This document shows positions 33,643-43,598 of a DNA stretch of 64,000 bases, in pieces (positions within the stretch are counted from its first letter, which is position 1; each line of letters starts with the position of its first letter). A program made the translations under genes and the position numbers. This DNA is from Ga0077536 sp943370145 (GTDB taxonomy: Bacteria > Pseudomonadota > Gammaproteobacteria > Ga0077536): NCBI GenBank assembly GCA_943370145.1, contig CALRPY020000014.1, positions 1 to 64,000 on the forward strand. Direction: 5' to 3'. Below the pieces are notes generated by a model. It worked only from the letters and a program-made list of their open reading frames with translations, was not told where the DNA came from and ran no database searches.

Positions 33643-35094
33643 CTACTTCGAGGTGGCAACCGGCGCGGCGATTTCCCAGCCACCGCCCAGCGCGAGGTAG
33701 ATGTCGATCAGCTTCTGCGCGAAGTCGATCTGCGACTGCGCGAGCTGGTCATCAATCAGCAGGAGGCTGCGCTGTGCCTCGAGTACCGTCAGGAAGTCTT
33801 CGACGCCTTCCTTGTAGCGCACCTGCGCCAGCCGCCAGGCTGCGTGGCTCGCGTCGCGCGCCGCCTGCAGCTGCGTGCGGCGGTCGCGCTCGTTCAGCCA
33901 CGCGTTGACCGCGCTGTCGACCTCTTCGAGGGCATTCGTCACCGCCGCTTCGTAACGCGCCATGTCCGCTGCGGCGGCGGCATCCTGTTGCCGGATCAGG
34001 GCGTAGGTGGCCTCGCGGTCGAACAGGTTCCAGCTGACGGACGGCCCCAGCGCGAAGAACGGGGCGCCGGCGGCGTCCAGGCTCGACAGTGGCTGGGCCG
34101 CGACGCCCAGCCGCGCGCCGAAGCTGACCGACGGAAAGAGGTCGGCGGTCGCCACGCCGATGCGGGCGCTGGCGGCGGCGAGCGCCCGCTCCGCCGCCTG
34201 GATGTCCGGTCGCCGGCGCAACAGATCGGCCGGCGCGCCGAGGGCGACGAACTCTGGCACCTCGGGCAGCGGCGCGTGGCCCGAGAGCTCGGCCGACCAG
34301 CCGCCCGGCGGTCGCGCGGTGAGCGCCGCCAGCCGGTTCAATGCGGTCGTTGCGTCCGCCTGCAGGCTCGGCACGATGGCCTGGCTCGTCAGCAACTGCG
34401 TGCGCGCACGTGCGACATCGAGTTCCGTCGCCGCGCCCTCGGCGTTCAGCAGCATCACGAGTTCGAGCGTCTGCCGGCGGACCTCGACGTTCCGCCCGGC
34501 GACCTCCAGCCTCGTCTGCGCGCCCCGCAGATCGATGTAGGCGCGCGCCACGCGGCCCAGGACCGAGGTGATCACGCCGTTGCGCACCGCTTCCAGCGAC
34601 CCGAGTTCCGCGCTCGCGGCCTCGATCGAGCGGCGCACGCGGCCGAAGAGGTCGACTTCCCACGACAAATCGAGCGAGAAGCTGCCGCGCGTGGCGGACG
34701 GGAGTTCGGTGTCCGGGTCGAGTTGCTGGATCAGCGCCGACGGATTGCGCGCTTCCTCGACGATGGCGTTCGCGTCCACGGTCGGCCGGCGGCGGGTGCC
34801 CTGGATATCGAGCGCCGCGCGCGCCGCCTCGACGTTCGCCATCGCGATACGCAGGTCGTAATTCGCGCCCAGCGCCGAGTCGATGAGCGCGTCGAGTCGC
34901 GCGTCCTTCAGCTCGCGCCACCAGGTGGCCGGGGGCTCGCCTGCGACCACCTGTCCGTCGGTGGCGCCTGACGACGGAAAGCCGGCCACGGCCTCGGCCG
35001 TGCTCGCCGGCGGGCCGGCGTAGTCAGGACCGACGGCCGCGCAACCGGCCAGCAGGCCGAGGCAGATGCAGCAAGCTAATACGCGCACGCTCAT
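33643..35094 (-). CDS. Outer-membrane efflux lipoprotein, OprM/NodT family
   Basis: 483 residues. The lipobox 'LLAGC' puts the acylated cysteine at residue 18. Two repeats of the outer-membrane efflux (TolC) fold follow, with motifs such as 'DLSWEVDLFGRVRRSIEAA' and 'LLRRRPDIQAAERALAAASARIGVATADLFP'. It is the exit duct of the tripartite pump. Its ATG overlaps the TGA of the pump gene by 1 nt, so it is the last gene of the adaptor-pump-channel operon. Confidence 0.93.
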   Translation of the reverse strand: MSVRVLACCICLGLLAGCAAVGPDYAGPPASTAEAVAGFPSSGATDGQVVAGEPPATWWRELKDARLDALIDSALGANYDLRIAMANVEAARAALDIQGTRRRPTVDANAIVEEARNPSALIQQLDPDTELPSATRGSFSLDLSWEVDLFGRVRRSIEAASAELGSLEAVRNGVITSVLGRVARAYIDLRGAQTRLEVAGRNVEVRRQTLELVMLLNAEGAATELDVARARTQLLTSQAIVPSLQADATTALNRLAALTARPPGGWSAELSGHAPLPEVPEFVALGAPADLLRRRPDIQAAERALAAASARIGVATADLFPSVSFGARLGVAAQPLSSLDAAGAPFFALGPSVSWNLFDREATYALIRQQDAAAAADMARYEAAVTNALEEVDSAVNAWLNERDRRTQLQAARDASHAAWRLAQVRYKEGVEDFLTVLEAQRSLLLIDDQLAQSQIDFAQKLIDIYLALGGGWEIAAPVATSK

Positions 35095-38000
35095 CACGAA
35101 TTCTCCTGGGGCAGCGTCCCCCGCGGCTTGCTTCCGCGGTCGAAGTAGAGGGCCGCGCGGCGGCACACGACGTAGAACACCGGCGTGAACAGCAGGCCGA
35201 AGAAGGTCACGCCGAGCATGCCGAAGAACATCGCCGTGCCGAGCGACTGGCGCATTTCGGCGCCGGCGCCGGTCGCGAGCGCGAGCGGCACCACGCCCAT
35301 GATGAAAGCGAAGGACGTCATCAGGATCGGCCGCAGCCGGGTGTGCGCAGCCCGTGCCGCCGCCTCGCCGGGGCTCAGGCCCTCGCCTTCCGCCTGGCGC
35401 GCGAACTCCACGATCAGAATCGCGTTCTTGGCCGCGAGGCCTATCAGCACGATGAACCCAACCTGCACGAGGATGTCGTTGTTCATGCCGCGGAGGTTGA
35501 CGCCCGTGACCGACGCCAGCAGGCACATCGGCACGATCAGGACCACGGCGAGCGGCAGCGCCCAGCTCTCGTATAGCGCGGCGAGCACCAGGAACACGAA
35601 GGCCACGGCCAGGCCGAACGCGATCGGCGCCGTATTGCCCGCGAGCTTCTCCTGGAGCGCCATATCGGTCCACTCGAAGCCGAAGCCCTCGGGCAGCACT
35701 TCGGCCGCAAGTCGCTCCATCGCCGCAATGGACTCGCCGGTCGACACGCCGGGCGGCGTCACTCCCTGCACCTCGGCCGCCAGATACAGGTTGTAGCGGG
35801 ACACGCGGTGCGGGCCCGTGATGTCCTGGAAGGTCGTCAGCGAGCCCAGCGGCACCAGCGCCCCGCTTTCCGAGCGCGCGCGCAGCTTGAGGAGATCCTC
35901 GCGCTGATCGCGGTAATCCCCGTCGGCCTGTGCCGTCACGCGATAGGTGCGGCCCAGGAAATTGAAGTCGTTGATATAGGACGAGCCCAGGTAGATTTCG
36001 AGCGCGTCGAGCACCCGTTCCGCCGGCACGCGCAGCTTCTCCGCGCGCACGCGGTCGATGTCGGCAAAGACCTTGGGCGTCTTGGTGTTGAAGGTCGTGA
36101 ACACGCGGGACACCTGCGGGTCCTGGTTGGCGCGCGCGATGAATTCCTGCGTCACGCGTTCCAGTTCGCGCACGCCGTGGCCGGCCCGGTCCTGGATGTA
36201 GAGTTTCCAGCCGCCACCGGTGCCGATGCCGCGCACCGGCGGGGGCGGTACGACGAAGGCCATCGCCTCCTGGATGCCATTGAGGCGCTTTTGCGCCTCC
36301 GCGACCGTTTCCTCGATGCTGATGCCGAGTTCGGCGCGCTCCTCGTAGGGTTTAAGCGGCGCGAAAATCGCGCCTGCGTTGGAGGCGTTGGTGCGGGTGG
36401 CGCCATCGAAGCCGGCAAAGCCCGCGTTGTGCGCCATTTCCGGCATGTCCATCAGCAGCGCGGTCGCACGCCGCACCACCTCGTCCGTGCGCGTCACCGA
36501 CGCGCCCGGCGGCAGCTGGTAGACGGTGATGAGGTATCCCTGGTCCTGCTGCGGAATGAAACCCGTGGGCGTCCGCTCGAACTCGAACGCGGTGAGCGCG
36601 ACGAGGCCGGCGTAGATCAGCAGCATCAGCATGGAGATCCGCAGCAGGCGCTGCGTGAGCCACGCATATCCGCCCGACAGGCGCAGGAAGCCGCGGTTGA
36701 ACGCGTGCGCGATGCCCGCCAGGGGCATCAGCAGCGCGCGCGCCCAGGGCGCCGGGCGGTGATTCGGATCGTGGGCCTTCAGCAGCAGCGCCCCCAGCGC
36801 CGGCGACAGCGTCAGCGACACCACCGCGGAGATGATCGTCGCGCTGGCGACCGTCAGCGCGAACTGCCGGTAGAAGGCGCCGGCGATGCCCGTGATGAAG
36901 GCCGTCGGCACGAACACCGCGGTCAGTACCAGCGCGATGCCGATCAGCGCGCCGCCCACCTCGTCCATGGTCTTGTGCGCGGCGGCGCGTGGCGTCATCC
37001 CCTGGGCGAGGTAGCGCTCGATGTTCTCGACGACGACGATCGCGTCGTCGACCGCGATGCCGACCGCGAGCACGAGGCCGAACAGGGTCAGGTTGTTGAT
37101 CGAGAAATCGAAGGCTGCCATCACCGCGAAGGTGCCGACCAGGGAGATCGGGATGGCGACGATCGGAATGACCGCCGCGCGCCAGGACTGCAGGAACAGC
37201 AGCACCACGATGACGACGAGGAGCATCGCCTCGAAGATCGTCACGTACACCTCGTGCACCGACTGCTCGATGAACTTGGTCGGGTTGAACGCGATCGTCG
37301 CCGCGACGCCGGACGGCAGGTCCTGCTCGATTTCCGTCAGCAGGTTTTCGATCGAGCGCGCGGTTTCCAGTGCATTCGAGCCCGGGCGCTGGAAGATGGG
37401 CACCGGCAGCGCCGTCTTGCCATCGAGGTAGCCGATGGTCGAGTAGTCCTGTGCGCCGAGTTCGACGCGCGCGACGTCACGCAGGCGCGTGACGCGCCCG
37501 GTGGGCGTGCGCTTGACGATGATGTCGCCGAATTGCGCCGGATCGATGAAGCGACCCTGGCTTTCGATCGGCAGTTCGAACGCGGCGAGGGCCGGCACCG
37601 GCAGCTGGTTGAGGCGGCCGGACGCGACCTGCACGTTGTTCTGGCGCACCGCGTCGACGATTTCGTTCGCGGTGAGGTCGCGCGCCGTCGCCAGCTCGGG
37701 GTCGATCCAGATTCGCATCGAGTACGCGCGCTCCGCGAAGATGCTGAACTGGCCGACGCCCTTCAGGCGCGCGAGGCGGTCGACGATCTGCGTGCGCGCA
37801 AAATTCGAGAGATACGTGCTGTCGCGCGAGCCGTCCGGCGAATGCAGGTGCAGCACCATCAGCATGTCGGGCGAATTCTTCGCGACGTTGACGCCGAGCC
37901 GGCGCACGTCTTCGGGCAGTCGCGGCTCGGCGATCGCCACCCGGTTCTGCACCAGCACCTGCGCGAGGTCCAGGTTGGTGCCGAGTTCGAAGGTCACGCT

Positions 38001-38276
38001 GATCGTCAGGCGGCCGTCGCCGGTCGACGACGACTGCAGGAACAGCATCCCGTCGACGCCGTTGATTTCCTGCTCCAGCGGCGTGGCGACTGTTTCGGCG
38101 ATGGTCTCGGCGCTCGCGCCGGGATAGCTCGCCGTGACCTGGATCGTCGGCGGCACGATCTCGGGATACTGCGCGACCGGCAGCGCGACGTAGGCGATCG
38201 CGCCGACGAGCACGATCACGATCGAAATCACCGACGCGAAGATGGGCCGCTCGATGAAGAAATGCGACAGGCGCAC
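35094..38276 (-). CDS. RND multidrug efflux permease, AcrB/MexB (HAE1) type
   Basis: 1060 residues, the standard AcrB size, with twelve membrane helices in two halves and two large periplasmic loops. Helix-4 'VLAVGIAVDDAIVVVENIER' carries the adjacent Asp-Asp proton-relay pair, and the N-terminus 'MRLSHFFIERPIFASVISI' is typical. It exports amphiphilic drugs, solvents or bile-type compounds using the proton gradient. It starts 3 nt after the adaptor gene and overlaps the channel gene. Confidence 0.95.
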   Translation of the reverse strand: MRLSHFFIERPIFASVISIVIVLVGAIAYVALPVAQYPEIVPPTIQVTASYPGASAETIAETVATPLEQEINGVDGMLFLQSSSTGDGRLTISVTFELGTNLDLAQVLVQNRVAIAEPRLPEDVRRLGVNVAKNSPDMLMVLHLHSPDGSRDSTYLSNFARTQIVDRLARLKGVGQFSIFAERAYSMRIWIDPELATARDLTANEIVDAVRQNNVQVASGRLNQLPVPALAAFELPIESQGRFIDPAQFGDIIVKRTPTGRVTRLRDVARVELGAQDYSTIGYLDGKTALPVPIFQRPGSNALETARSIENLLTEIEQDLPSGVAATIAFNPTKFIEQSVHEVYVTIFEAMLLVVIVVLLFLQSWRAAVIPIVAIPISLVGTFAVMAAFDFSINNLTLFGLVLAVGIAVDDAIVVVENIERYLAQGMTPRAAAHKTMDEVGGALIGIALVLTAVFVPTAFITGIAGAFYRQFALTVASATIISAVVSLTLSPALGALLLKAHDPNHRPAPWARALLMPLAGIAHAFNRGFLRLSGGYAWLTQRLLRISMLMLLIYAGLVALTAFEFERTPTGFIPQQDQGYLITVYQLPPGASVTRTDEVVRRATALLMDMPEMAHNAGFAGFDGATRTNASNAGAIFAPLKPYEERAELGISIEETVAEAQKRLNGIQEAMAFVVPPPPVRGIGTGGGWKLYIQDRAGHGVRELERVTQEFIARANQDPQVSRVFTTFNTKTPKVFADIDRVRAEKLRVPAERVLDALEIYLGSSYINDFNFLGRTYRVTAQADGDYRDQREDLLKLRARSESGALVPLGSLTTFQDITGPHRVSRYNLYLAAEVQGVTPPGVSTGESIAAMERLAAEVLPEGFGFEWTDMALQEKLAGNTAPIAFGLAVAFVFLVLAALYESWALPLAVVLIVPMCLLASVTGVNLRGMNNDILVQVGFIVLIGLAAKNAILIVEFARQAEGEGLSPGEAAARAAHTRLRPILMTSFAFIMGVVPLALATGAGAEMRQSLGTAMFFGMLGVTFFGLLFTPVFYVVCRRAALYFDRGSKPRGTLPQENS

Positions 38277-38279
38277 GGC

Positions 38280-39449
38280 CTACTTCCCCGGGCTCGCGGC
38301 GGGTGCCGCGGTCTCTGGCGTCACTTTCTGCCCGGGCCGCGCGCGCTGCACCCCGACGACGACGATGCGCTCGTCGGCGGTGAGGCCCTCGCGCACCACG
38401 CGCAGGCCGTCGATCAGCGGGCCGAGCGCGATCGGGCGCGCTTCGACGACGTCATCCGCGCCGACCACCATCACGAGCTTGGTGGCCTGGTCCGTGACGA
38501 TCGCGGCCTCCGGGATCAGGACCGCCTCGTGCTCGCCCTCGCCGTAGAGCCGTGCGCGGGCGAACATGCCGGGCAGCAGCACGTGATCGGGGTTGGGGAA
38601 GGTTGCCCGCCCGAGCATGGTGCCGGTGACGGGGTCGAGTTCGTTGTCGACGAAGGTCATGCGTCCCTTGTGCGGCCAGCCCTGCTCGTCGATGAGGCGC
38701 GCCTCGACCGGATTTTCGACGTCGCGCGACGATTTGCGCTTGCCCGCGCTGTCGAGACGGGTGTAGCGCATGAATTCGGATTCGGAGGCCTCGATCTCGA
38801 ATTCGATCGGATCGAGCGAGACGATGGTCGTCAGCAGCGTCGAATCGGCGGAACCGCCGGAAATGACGTTGCCCACGTCGATGCGGATATCGGAAACGCG
38901 GCCCGCCATCGGCGCGCGCACTTCGGTGAAGCCGAGGTCGAGCTCCGCGGAGCGCAGCGCCGCGCTTGCGGCGTCCACTTCGGCCTGCGCGGAGTCCCGC
39001 CGCGCGCGCCGTTCCTCCATGGTCTCGCGGCTCATGGCCTTCGATGCCGTGAGGCGCTTGCCGCGCTCGAATTCGAGCTGGGCGACGCGCAGCTGGGTTT
39101 GCGCCTGCGCCACGTTGGCGCGGGCGCGCTCCACGTTGGCGATGAACGGGCGCTGGTCGATGACGAACATCAATTGCCCCGCCTCGACCACCTGGCCTTC
39201 GTGGAAATGCACGGAATCCAGGTAACCCGAAACCCGCGCGCGGACCTCGACCCGCTGCTTGGCGACGAAGCGACCGGTGTACTCGTCCCATTCCGTGATG
39301 CGCTTCGCGACCGGTTTCGCGACGGTGACCGCGGGCGGCGGGGGGGTGGCGGCCTGGTCGGCGGCAGGGGCGAGCTGGAACAGGGCCAGCAACGGCAGGG
39401 CGAACAGGCAGGGCAGCCTGCCGCTGCGGGTCGATGTGCGGATGGGCAT
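38280..39449 (-). CDS. RND efflux periplasmic adaptor (membrane fusion protein)
   Basis: 389 residues. A signal peptide without a lipobox ('LPCLFALPLLALFQLAPAADQ') is followed by the lipoyl/barrel-sandwich halves around a hairpin and the beta-barrel. 'FVAKQRVEVRARVSGYLDSVHFHEGQVVEAGQLMFVIDQRPF' is the classic adaptor signature. It is the first gene of the efflux operon. No regulator gene is adjacent, so control is probably remote. Confidence 0.93.
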   Translation of the reverse strand: MPIRTSTRSGRLPCLFALPLLALFQLAPAADQAATPPPPAVTVAKPVAKRITEWDEYTGRFVAKQRVEVRARVSGYLDSVHFHEGQVVEAGQLMFVIDQRPFIANVERARANVAQAQTQLRVAQLEFERGKRLTASKAMSRETMEERRARRDSAQAEVDAASAALRSAELDLGFTEVRAPMAGRVSDIRIDVGNVISGGSADSTLLTTIVSLDPIEFEIEASESEFMRYTRLDSAGKRKSSRDVENPVEARLIDEQGWPHKGRMTFVDNELDPVTGTMLGRATFPNPDHVLLPGMFARARLYGEGEHEAVLIPEAAIVTDQATKLVMVVGADDVVEARPIALGPLIDGLRVVREGLTADERIVVVGVQRARPGQKVTPETAAPAASPGK

Positions 39450-39596
39450 CGGCGCAATTCCTTTCAGCGAGGCGGGGGATTATCGCAGATGTCGCGGGGG
39501 CGGATGTTGCGCTGCGTAAATGATTTGTATCCGGCGGCGCCAAATGCCGGTTTCTGCCCCTTGCCCGCAGGACGCCGCCGGACAGACGCCTGCGCC

Positions 39597-42500
39597 TCAG
39601 CGCTCGATCGAGTACAGCAGGTCCGCGCCGGTGCGTGTGCCGGTTTCCGCTTCCACGCTCCAGCGCTCGCCGAGCAGGTAGCGCAACTGCACGGTGCTCG
39701 CGCGATCCATCAGGCCCATGCCGTAGCCGACGTAGAGGCGGGGTGACAGGTACTTGCCGATGTTCAGCGCGAGATTGTCGTCGTCGGGGCGCCCGCTGAT
39801 CTGCAGTTCGTCGAGACCGAAACGCCGCGCGAGGTCGCGCGTCACCAGGTTGCCGCCGCGCAGGCCCAGCGCGGCGGCCGCCCCGATCATCGCCGACGCA
39901 TCGGCGGCGGACGCGCGCGTGATCGGCTGGCCGATCACGAGATAGCTCAGGATCTCGCCATCCGCCATCGCCGGTTTCGAGTAGAGCGTGGTGCGCGGTG
40001 CGCCGACACGGCCGGTGACGCGCAGGCCCGCGGTCACGTCGCGCACGACGCGCTCTGCCCGCGCGTCGATCGCCGGGTCCCCTATTGCCTGGCCCGTGTA
40101 GACGAGCCGGGCCTGCACGATTTCCAGGGCCTGTCCGTAGGCGCTGAACCTGCCGTCGACGACGCGCAGTTCGCCACTCGCGCGGGGTGGCCGCTTCGGC
40201 TGCTCCGTGATCCGCAGTTCACCGAGCACGCGGCCGGAGAAGCCCCGCGCGGCAACCGTGACCTTGTCCCCCAGGCGCAGGCGGACGTTGGCGTCGATGC
40301 GCGATGCCGGCGTCGCGGCCGGTGCTGCGCCGACGACCACGACGTCCGCCGAGCGCTCCGTCTCCGGCGCGCCCAGGCGCGGCGCGAAGTGCCCTTCGGG
40401 CATGTCGACGACGCCCCTGATCCTTGCCTGGTCCCGGGTGAGGCCGAGTTCGAGGTCGCTGCTCACGAGTGCGCTCGCCTCCGGCAGGTCGGTGACGCGC
40501 AGATTTTCGCTCGCGATGCGCAGCGCCGCCCACGGACCCGCCGCGTCGGCGCCGAGGCGGCCGTCGATGGTCGCGCTGCCGGGGCCCGAGCGCAGCTGCC
40601 CCACGACGGCCAAGGTCTTGCCGTCGGCGCTGGTGAGCTTCAGATGGACGTCCTCCACCGTCGTGCCGAGCCGCGGCAGCAGGGCCCGCTGCACGCTGAG
40701 CGTGGCGCCGCCGCGCAGGGACGGCGCCCCGAGGCTGCCGCTGAAGGCGAGGTCGACCTCGCCGTGGCCCGCGAGCCCGACGATTTCGTCGGTGTTCGCC
40801 GCCCACGGTGCGAGCGCGGCGACCCGCGCGTCGAGGCTGCCGTGCGCGGGCCACCCACGCCAGTCCGCGAACCGCCACGGCCCCCCGGACAGATTGACCG
40901 CGAGGGAGACCGGCACGGCGGACGGCGCTTCGATGGCGAGGGTGCCCGTGATGGCGAGCGTCCGCTCCCGTGTCGCGAGCCGGAGGTCGATGCCCCGGTG
41001 CGCGATCGGCGGCAGGCCCTCGGAAACCCGGGGCAGTTCACCCCCCGGCAGGCTGAAGCCGCCGTCGGCGCGCTCGAGACGGTCATCCTGGCCGGCCACG
41101 CCGAGCTTGCCGGTCAGCGCGCCGTGCTGCCATTCGGCGAGGCGCGGCAGGGTCTCCAGCAGCAGCGCATCCGTCTCCAGCACGGCCTGCCAGCGCCGCT
41201 GCGCGTCCCGCGTGGCCTGCCAGCACAGCGTGCCTGCCCCGCGCCAGCACTGGCGCCCGAAAGCGAAGGCCTGCGCGTCGACTGCGAACGGCGCCGGTGC
41301 GATGAGCTCAAAGGCCGGCAGCGCGTCGCGGTCGACGCGGCCGCGGACGAGGGCGCCGTCCGCAGCCGGACCCGCCGCGAGGCGGCCCAGCCAGCCGAGA
41401 TCGATCCGCAGGTCGGGCATCGCCGCGCGCAGATCCAGGGCGAGCCGGGAGGCCGGGCCGCTGGCCGTGATGTCGAGGGCGTCGAGCCGATGTTTTCCGG
41501 CGCGCATACCGCGCGCGCCTAGCGTCAGTGTCTGCGGCCCCGGGGCGCCGGGCGCGAGTCGCCACGCCGCGTCGAGGCTGCCAAGCGCATAGTGCGCCAC
41601 CTCGATGTCGCCGCCCCTCAGCGTGCCCGCTGAGGCCGGCTGACGCAGGTCGCCGGTGATGTCGCCGCTGGCGCTGAGATGCCCCCGGGCCTCGGGCCAG
41701 AGATCCGCGAGCGCCGGCACCTCGACGCGCCACTGCAGCCTGCCGCCGTCGCCCAGCGTGCCGTCCGCTGCCAGCACCGCCGCGCCCACGCTGAGATCCA
41801 GCTTGCGCACCAGCATCCGCGCTGCCGCGAGTTCGAGATCGGCACTGCCAGCGAGCCGGCGGCCACGCAATTGCCCCCCCAGTTCCTCGAGGCGCAGCGA
41901 CCAGGCCGCCGGTGTGCCCTCGGCGTGGACCGCGAAATCGAGCCGGCCCGGCCAGGCGGGCGCGAAGACGGCCGGGTCGAAGGCCGTCGCGCGCAGTTCG
42001 GCCGCGCCGCGCGGCGCGCTGCCGGACCAGTCGAGCTTGGCCATCCCCATCATGCGGCTCAGGCCAGCCTCGACTGCAAGCTCCCGCACCTCGAGGCCCT
42101 GTCGAGTGCCGGCGGCGCTCGCACGCAATCTGCTTGCCGGGAACTCGCCGACTCGGAACGCTGCGTCGATCTCGCCGCGGTAGGCCGCCAGCGTGCCGGT
42201 GACACTGAGCTGGCCGTCGCGGCTGCGGACGCGACGCCCGTCGGCGAGCCGGTAGTCCAGATCCTGCCAGCGGCCCGCGAGTTCGAAATCCGGCACCTGC
42301 CCCCAGGCGAGCCGGCCCGTCAGCGTCGCGCGCCCGTTGCCGACGAGGGCCGTGAGCAGGTCCAGCGTGAGTTGCCGCGGGTCGCCGTGCGCCGCAAGCG
42401 TCAGGTCGGTGTCGGGCAGGCCGCTGGCGCGCACGCGCGCCGCCGCGTCGAGCCGGTAGTCGTCCCGATTCCCCGTCAGCGTGAAGCTGCCCTGTGGGCT

Positions 42501-43598
42501 CCAGCCCGCGGCGTCTCCGGCGAGCGGCCAGCGCAGGCCGGTCCACCGACCGGTGATCCGGGCGGCGGGTGTCGAGGCTTGCGACAGGTCGACACTGCCG
42601 CCCAGCGCCACCTGCATGTCGGTGCCGCCAATCAGCGCGAGCCGCTCGATGTCGATGACGCCCGCGGCATTCGCGCCGAGGGCGAGTTCCATCCGCCACT
42701 CGCCGTAGTCCGTGCTGCGTGCCGTCAGCGTGCCGTCGATGTTCGCGCTCTCGCCGCCGCCCGTTGCCTGAAGGCGACCGCCCAGCCGCAGATCGTGGCC
42801 TGCGCCCAGCGCAGGCGGCAGCTGCTGCTGGCCCGTGAGGTCGAGCGTCGCGCGCCATGCCGGCGTGTCGCCGGTCAGCGCGACCTCGCCGGCCACGGTC
42901 GCGACGAGCGGCGTCCGCACACGCTGCTCGAAGCGCAGCGTATCGTCGCCGCCTTCGAGGCTGCCCGTGCCGGTGATGACGAGAGCGTCGTCCACGCGAT
43001 AACGCCAGTCGAGCGCGGCGGACAGCGCTCGAGGGCCCGCGACCGCCCAGCGCCCCTGCGCGGCGAGCGTCGCGTCTCCGCTCGTCACCTGCAGGCGGGT
43101 CAGGCGGAGTGCGCCGCCGCGCGGCCAGTCGAGCGCCGTGGCGACGTCCGCCAGTTCGCTGCGGCCGCCTGCGCGCAGGATCACGACGCGTGCGATGCGG
43201 GCATCGTCCAGCGCGATCGCCATCGGCAGTGTCGGCGCGCCCGGCAGCCCGCGGGCCGATGGCGACGGCCCACCGAGCGGCTCGATCGTCAGCTCGCGCG
43301 CCGACATCGCGGCCACGTGCAGTTCCCGCCGCAGCAGCGCCGCTGGCGCCAGGCGCAGCGACAGCCGAGCGGCGTGCAGCCGGAGGTTCCCGGCCGTGAC
43401 GTGCAATTCCTCGATGGCGGCGCCGGTGGCGAGATTGCCGGTCACGCCCGACGCGCTGAAGCGCGCCTCGCCGAGGCTCATCCGGGCCAGCGCGAGCATC
43501 AGGCGCAAGCCGGCATCGGTGGACGGCAGCAGCGCCGTGCCGACCAGCAGCAGTGGCAGCAGCGCCGCCGCCAGCGCATACCGGCGCGCGGCCTTCAC
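39597..43598 (-). CDS. tamB: Translocation and assembly module protein TamB
   Basis: About 1333 residues starting at GTG 43598, overlapping the tamA stop codon (GTGA). It has an N-terminal membrane anchor ('RYALAAALLPLLLVGTALLP') and a very long beta-taco repeat region. A C-terminal DUF490 domain ends near 'DLLYSIER'. With TamA it helps insert outer-membrane proteins and has been linked to phospholipid transfer between membranes. The longer open frame continuing to 44726 is a shadow of tamA. Confidence 0.92.
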   Translation of the reverse strand: MKAARRYALAAALLPLLLVGTALLPSTDAGLRLMLALARMSLGEARFSASGVTGNLATGAAIEELHVTAGNLRLHAARLSLRLAPAALLRRELHVAAMSARELTIEPLGGPSPSARGLPGAPTLPMAIALDDARIARVVILRAGGRSELADVATALDWPRGGALRLTRLQVTSGDATLAAQGRWAVAGPRALSAALDWRYRVDDALVITGTGSLEGGDDTLRFEQRVRTPLVATVAGEVALTGDTPAWRATLDLTGQQQLPPALGAGHDLRLGGRLQATGGGESANIDGTLTARSTDYGEWRMELALGANAAGVIDIERLALIGGTDMQVALGGSVDLSQASTPAARITGRWTGLRWPLAGDAAGWSPQGSFTLTGNRDDYRLDAAARVRASGLPDTDLTLAAHGDPRQLTLDLLTALVGNGRATLTGRLAWGQVPDFELAGRWQDLDYRLADGRRVRSRDGQLSVTGTLAAYRGEIDAAFRVGEFPASRLRASAAGTRQGLEVRELAVEAGLSRMMGMAKLDWSGSAPRGAAELRATAFDPAVFAPAWPGRLDFAVHAEGTPAAWSLRLEELGGQLRGRRLAGSADLELAAARMLVRKLDLSVGAAVLAADGTLGDGGRLQWRVEVPALADLWPEARGHLSASGDITGDLRQPASAGTLRGGDIEVAHYALGSLDAAWRLAPGAPGPQTLTLGARGMRAGKHRLDALDITASGPASRLALDLRAAMPDLRIDLGWLGRLAAGPAADGALVRGRVDRDALPAFELIAPAPFAVDAQAFAFGRQCWRGAGTLCWQATRDAQRRWQAVLETDALLLETLPRLAEWQHGALTGKLGVAGQDDRLERADGGFSLPGGELPRVSEGLPPIAHRGIDLRLATRERTLAITGTLAIEAPSAVPVSLAVNLSGGPWRFADWRGWPAHGSLDARVAALAPWAANTDEIVGLAGHGEVDLAFSGSLGAPSLRGGATLSVQRALLPRLGTTVEDVHLKLTSADGKTLAVVGQLRSGPGSATIDGRLGADAAGPWAALRIASENLRVTDLPEASALVSSDLELGLTRDQARIRGVVDMPEGHFAPRLGAPETERSADVVVVGAAPAATPASRIDANVRLRLGDKVTVAARGFSGRVLGELRITEQPKRPPRASGELRVVDGRFSAYGQALEIVQARLVYTGQAIGDPAIDARAERVVRDVTAGLRVTGRVGAPRTTLYSKPAMADGEILSYLVIGQPITRASAADASAMIGAAAALGLRGGNLVTRDLARRFGLDELQISGRPDDDNLALNIGKYLSPRLYVGYGMGLMDRASTVQLRYLLGERWSVEAETGTRTGADLLYSIER

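Noticed and set aside
35185..35796. Basic plus-strand frame (203 residues) opposite the pump C-terminus
   Set aside because: Antisense of a conserved gene with no independent ribosome site or domain.
35808..39746. A 1312-residue plus-strand open frame opposite the efflux genes
   Set aside because: It is antisense to a clear AcrB-type pump and adaptor; its composition is Arg/His/Asp-rich without domains. High GC makes long antisense frames common here.
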